Below, one piece after another: positions 9,246 through 10,785 of a stretch of 10,785 nt of DNA. Position 1 is the first letter of the stretch, and each line of letters begins with the position of its first letter. Both the position numbers and the translations under genes were made by a program. This DNA is from Gammaproteobacteria bacterium (GTDB lineage Bacteria; Pseudomonadota; Gammaproteobacteria; SZUA-229): the NCBI GenBank assembly GCA_002401185.1, contig NVSH01000034.1:1182-11966 (forward strand), written 5' to 3'. Under the pieces are notes generated by a model. That model made no database searches. It was not told the origin of the DNA and was given only the letters and a program-made list of their open reading frames with translations.

Positions 9246-9345
9246 GCGTGACCTGAAGCATGTAGCTGCAAGGCGTGAGCCGCAGCAGAATGGTTATTCC
9301 ATTCTCTAGGTTCACAACGCGGCAGATGCATGCTTCAGGTCACGC
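9246..9345 (+). repeat. Internal stem-loop A, 100 nt with a perfect 17-bp stem
   Basis: GCGTGACCTGAAGCATG (9246-9262) pairs perfectly with 9329-9345. Within its loop two further hairpins abut. One is at 9265-9286 (GCTGC, a 2-nt bulge, GGC, loop GTGA, GCC, GCAGC). The other is at 9287-9305 (AGAATGG, loop TTATT, CCATTCT). The whole is thus a branched structure. Confidence 0.8.
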
Positions 9346-9352
9346 CTTACGG

Positions 9353-9452
9353 GGCTTTAACCCCGACTCAGACGCAGCGTTGCACTTTCTTGATATGCAA
9401 TGGGGAGCATGGCTTCAAAAGTACGCCTTGATTCTGAGCCGGGGGTAAAGCC
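9353..9452 (+). repeat. Internal stem-loop B, 100 nt with an imperfect 19-bp stem
   Basis: Positions 9353-9371 and 9434-9452 are complementary at 17 of 19 positions, with mismatches opposite 9360 and 9366. The loop holds a 7-pair hairpin, CGTTGCA (9378-9384) with TGCAATG (9396-9402), including one G-T wobble. A competing local hairpin, CGGGG/CCCCG (9350-9365), could form instead of the long stem. Confidence 0.65.
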
Positions 9453-9461
9453 AGGGGGCGC

Positions 9462-9485
9462 AAGCAATTAATAGAGGTGCCCTTA
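9462..9485 (-). repeat. Right terminal inverted repeat of the element
   Basis: Exact reverse complement of 9213-9236. It ends 10 bp before the last base of the lysA stop codon on the opposite strand, so the insertion does not damage lysA. Confidence 0.9.
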
Positions 9486-9495
9486 AGCCTTGGCT

Positions 9496-10746
9496 TCATG
9501 ATTCCAATATAGATTCATCACAAAATAGCTGTTCGATTGTTTCCCGTCGGCGTACGACCTGATCTTTATCTGCATCTACCATTATTTCGACAACGCGTGG
9601 TCGTGAATTATAATTAGAGCTCATGCTAAAACCATACGCACCTGAAGACCGGATTGCTAACAAATCCCCTTGCTCTATCGCCAACTCACGCTCCTTACCC
9701 AGAAAATCACCTGTCTCACAAATTGGCCCCACAACATCATATGTTTTAGTCTTTCGTTTCAAACTTTCGACCACCGGTACGATTGCCTGCCAGGCTTGAT
9801 ATAACGCAGGGCGCATCAAATCATTCATCGCAGCATCAACGATTGCAAAATTTTTCTCTCCGTTGTTTTTGATGTATTGAACTCGGGTTAATAAAATGCC
9901 CGCATTACCAACCACAGCTCGCCCAGGTTCAATGAGTATTTCAAACTCTCGCCCTTGTAGACGCTGTAATACAGCAGCCATTTGTTCTTCCGGCAACGGC
10001 GGCGTTTCATCTCGGTATCGGATACCCAGTCCGCCACCTAAATCCAGATGATGCAGATTGATACCACTTTCTGCTAAACGATCAACCAACACCAATACTC
10101 GGTCCAAGGCATCAACGAAAGGGGTAACGTCGGTTAGCTGAGAGCCGATATGACAATCAACACCCTCTATTCTAAGATGCTCAGAAGCAGCTATGGTCTG
10201 ATAGACATCAAAAGCATCGTCAATCGCAATACCAAATTTATTGTCTTTTAATCCTGTTGAAATGTAAGGATGTGTTTTTGCATCGACATCGGGATTCACT
10301 CGCAAAGATACGGGCGCTTGTACACCTTTTTTTGCCGCCACCTGTGCTAACAACGTAAGCTCCGCCTGCGACTCCACGTTGAAACAACGAATACCAACAT
10401 CCAGAGCACGTCGCATTTCTTCAGCATTTTTACCAACGCCAGAAAATACAATTTTATCGGCACTTCCACCTGCACGTAAAACGCGCTCAAGCTCACCTAC
10501 AGAAACTATATCAAAACCCGAACCCAATTTTGCCAGTACATTTAACACCGCAAGATTTGAATTTGCTTTTACCGCATAACACACCAAGTGTGGCCGCTCA
10601 CCTAAAGCTGAATCAAAAGCTTTCCAGTGGCGCTCAATTGTGGCGCGTGAATATACGTAACAGGGTGTTCCCCACTTTTCGATATTTGCATTGATATCAA
10701 CATCTTCAGCCCATAGGCGGCCATTTTTGTAATTAAAATAATCCAT
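9496..10746 (-). CDS. lysA: Diaminopimelate decarboxylase LysA
   Basis: PLP-dependent enzyme of the last lysine step, meso-diaminopimelate to L-lysine and CO2, acting in the cytosol as a dimer. The protein is 416 residues and resembles the Pseudomonas type more than the E. coli one. The TIM-barrel domain carries the PLP lysine K60 in YAVKANSN, H199 in CHIGSQ, the glycine loop GGGLG (237-241) and EPGR (273-276). The C-terminal beta domain has the catalytic C343 in GPICETGD and Y371 in SGAYGFSMSSNYNSRP. The ATG start fits the family N-terminus (MDYFNYKNGRLWAEDV against Pseudomonas MNAFNYRDGELFAEGV). No strong Shine-Dalgarno precedes it. In many gammaproteobacteria dapF follows lysA. Here lysA instead runs into the inverted-repeat element and converges on glmM. 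Confidence 0.97.
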   Translation of the reverse strand: MDYFNYKNGRLWAEDVDINANIEKWGTPCYVYSRATIERHWKAFDSALGERPHLVCYAVKANSNLAVLNVLAKLGSGFDIVSVGELERVLRAGGSADKIVFSGVGKNAEEMRRALDVGIRCFNVESQAELTLLAQVAAKKGVQAPVSLRVNPDVDAKTHPYISTGLKDNKFGIAIDDAFDVYQTIAASEHLRIEGVDCHIGSQLTDVTPFVDALDRVLVLVDRLAESGINLHHLDLGGGLGIRYRDETPPLPEEQMAAVLQRLQGREFEILIEPGRAVVGNAGILLTRVQYIKNNGEKNFAIVDAAMNDLMRPALYQAWQAIVPVVESLKRKTKTYDVVGPICETGDFLGKERELAIEQGDLLAIRSSGAYGFSMSSNYNSRPRVVEIMVDADKDQVVRRRETIEQLFCDESILES

Positions 10747-10748
10747 TG

Positions 10749-10785
10749 CTAAACTTTTACCGTCATACTTTTTTCATTAAATAAT
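10749..10785 (-). other. Possible C-terminal end of an upstream gene
   Basis: One frame is open from the window edge to TAG at 10751-10749 on the minus strand. It reads LFNEKSMTVKV and stops 2 nt before the lysA start. In many relatives a small lipoprotein gene (lptM/lppL) precedes lysA, but eleven residues are too few to recognise it. The frame could be open by chance. Confidence 0.2.

Larger units (their letters stand above)
9213..9485. mobile_element. MITE-like non-coding element with 24-bp perfect terminal inverted repeats
   Basis: The segment is bounded by perfect 24-bp inverted repeats (9213-9236 and 9462-9485) whose cores read GGGCACCTCTATTAATTG and its complement. If the outer TA on each side (9213-9214 and 9484-9485) is a target duplication, the element is 269 bp (9215-9483) with 22-bp terminal repeats. 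No transposase or other protein is encoded, which fits a miniature inverted-repeat transposable element moved by an enzyme encoded elsewhere. TA duplication is known for IS630/mariner-type elements and for some IS5 subgroups. I cannot assign a family without comparison. Because the TA is itself part of the palindrome, the duplication is not independent proof of transposition. The inside carries two long stem-loops. It looks richer in G and C than the preceding spacer, and its right end lies 10 bp from the lysA stop codon. Confidence 0.7.

Noticed and set aside
9213..9485. CRISPR array or tRNA-like structure in the repeat-rich gap
   Set aside because: There are no regularly spaced direct repeats with variable spacers, and no tRNA arm signatures; the structure is built from nested inverted repeats.

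Overview
The window looks like a chromosomal housekeeping segment of a gammaproteobacterium with moderate, slightly AT-leaning base composition. Every recognised protein aligns by eye with the Escherichia coli or Pseudomonas version. The cluster carB-greA-yhbY-rlmE-ftsH-folP-glmM is a familiar gammaproteobacterial arrangement, and LysA is of the Pseudomonas type. I cannot name a genus from sequence alone.

Layout: positions 1-3180 hold carB, cut at its 5' end by the window edge. greA overlaps its stop codon by 4 bases (3177-3653). yhbY (3731-4030), rlmE (4067-4696) and ftsH (4774-6708) follow on the same strand with short gaps. A strong GAAA-loop hairpin at 6735-6756 separates ftsH from the folP-glmM pair (6860-7687 and 7706-9064). 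After glmM comes a 431-bp gene-free gap (9065-9495). Its first third is AT-rich and featureless. The rest is a compact element bounded by 24-bp perfect inverted repeats (9213-9485). lysA (9496-10746) lies on the opposite strand and converges on glmM. A few codons of a possible further upstream gene reach the right edge.

How the genes relate: carB makes carbamoyl phosphate for pyrimidine and arginine synthesis. greA rescues backtracked RNA polymerase. yhbY and rlmE act on the large ribosomal subunit. ftsH is the essential membrane AAA+ protease. folP makes dihydropteroate, and glmM makes glucosamine-1-phosphate for peptidoglycan and LPS. lysA makes lysine from meso-diaminopimelate. All reading frames look intact, with their key catalytic residues present. 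I see no defence system, CRISPR array, tRNA, rRNA or prophage gene.

The one part that conventional genes do not explain is the element at 9213-9485. It has MITE-like ends flanked by TA dinucleotides and two internal 100-nt stem-loops placed almost symmetrically between the terminal repeats. It predicts a branched fold in DNA or RNA and sits 10 bp from the lysA stop codon, at an apparent synteny break. The hairpin next to the ribosome binding site of the TTG-started ftsH is a second, smaller point of interest.
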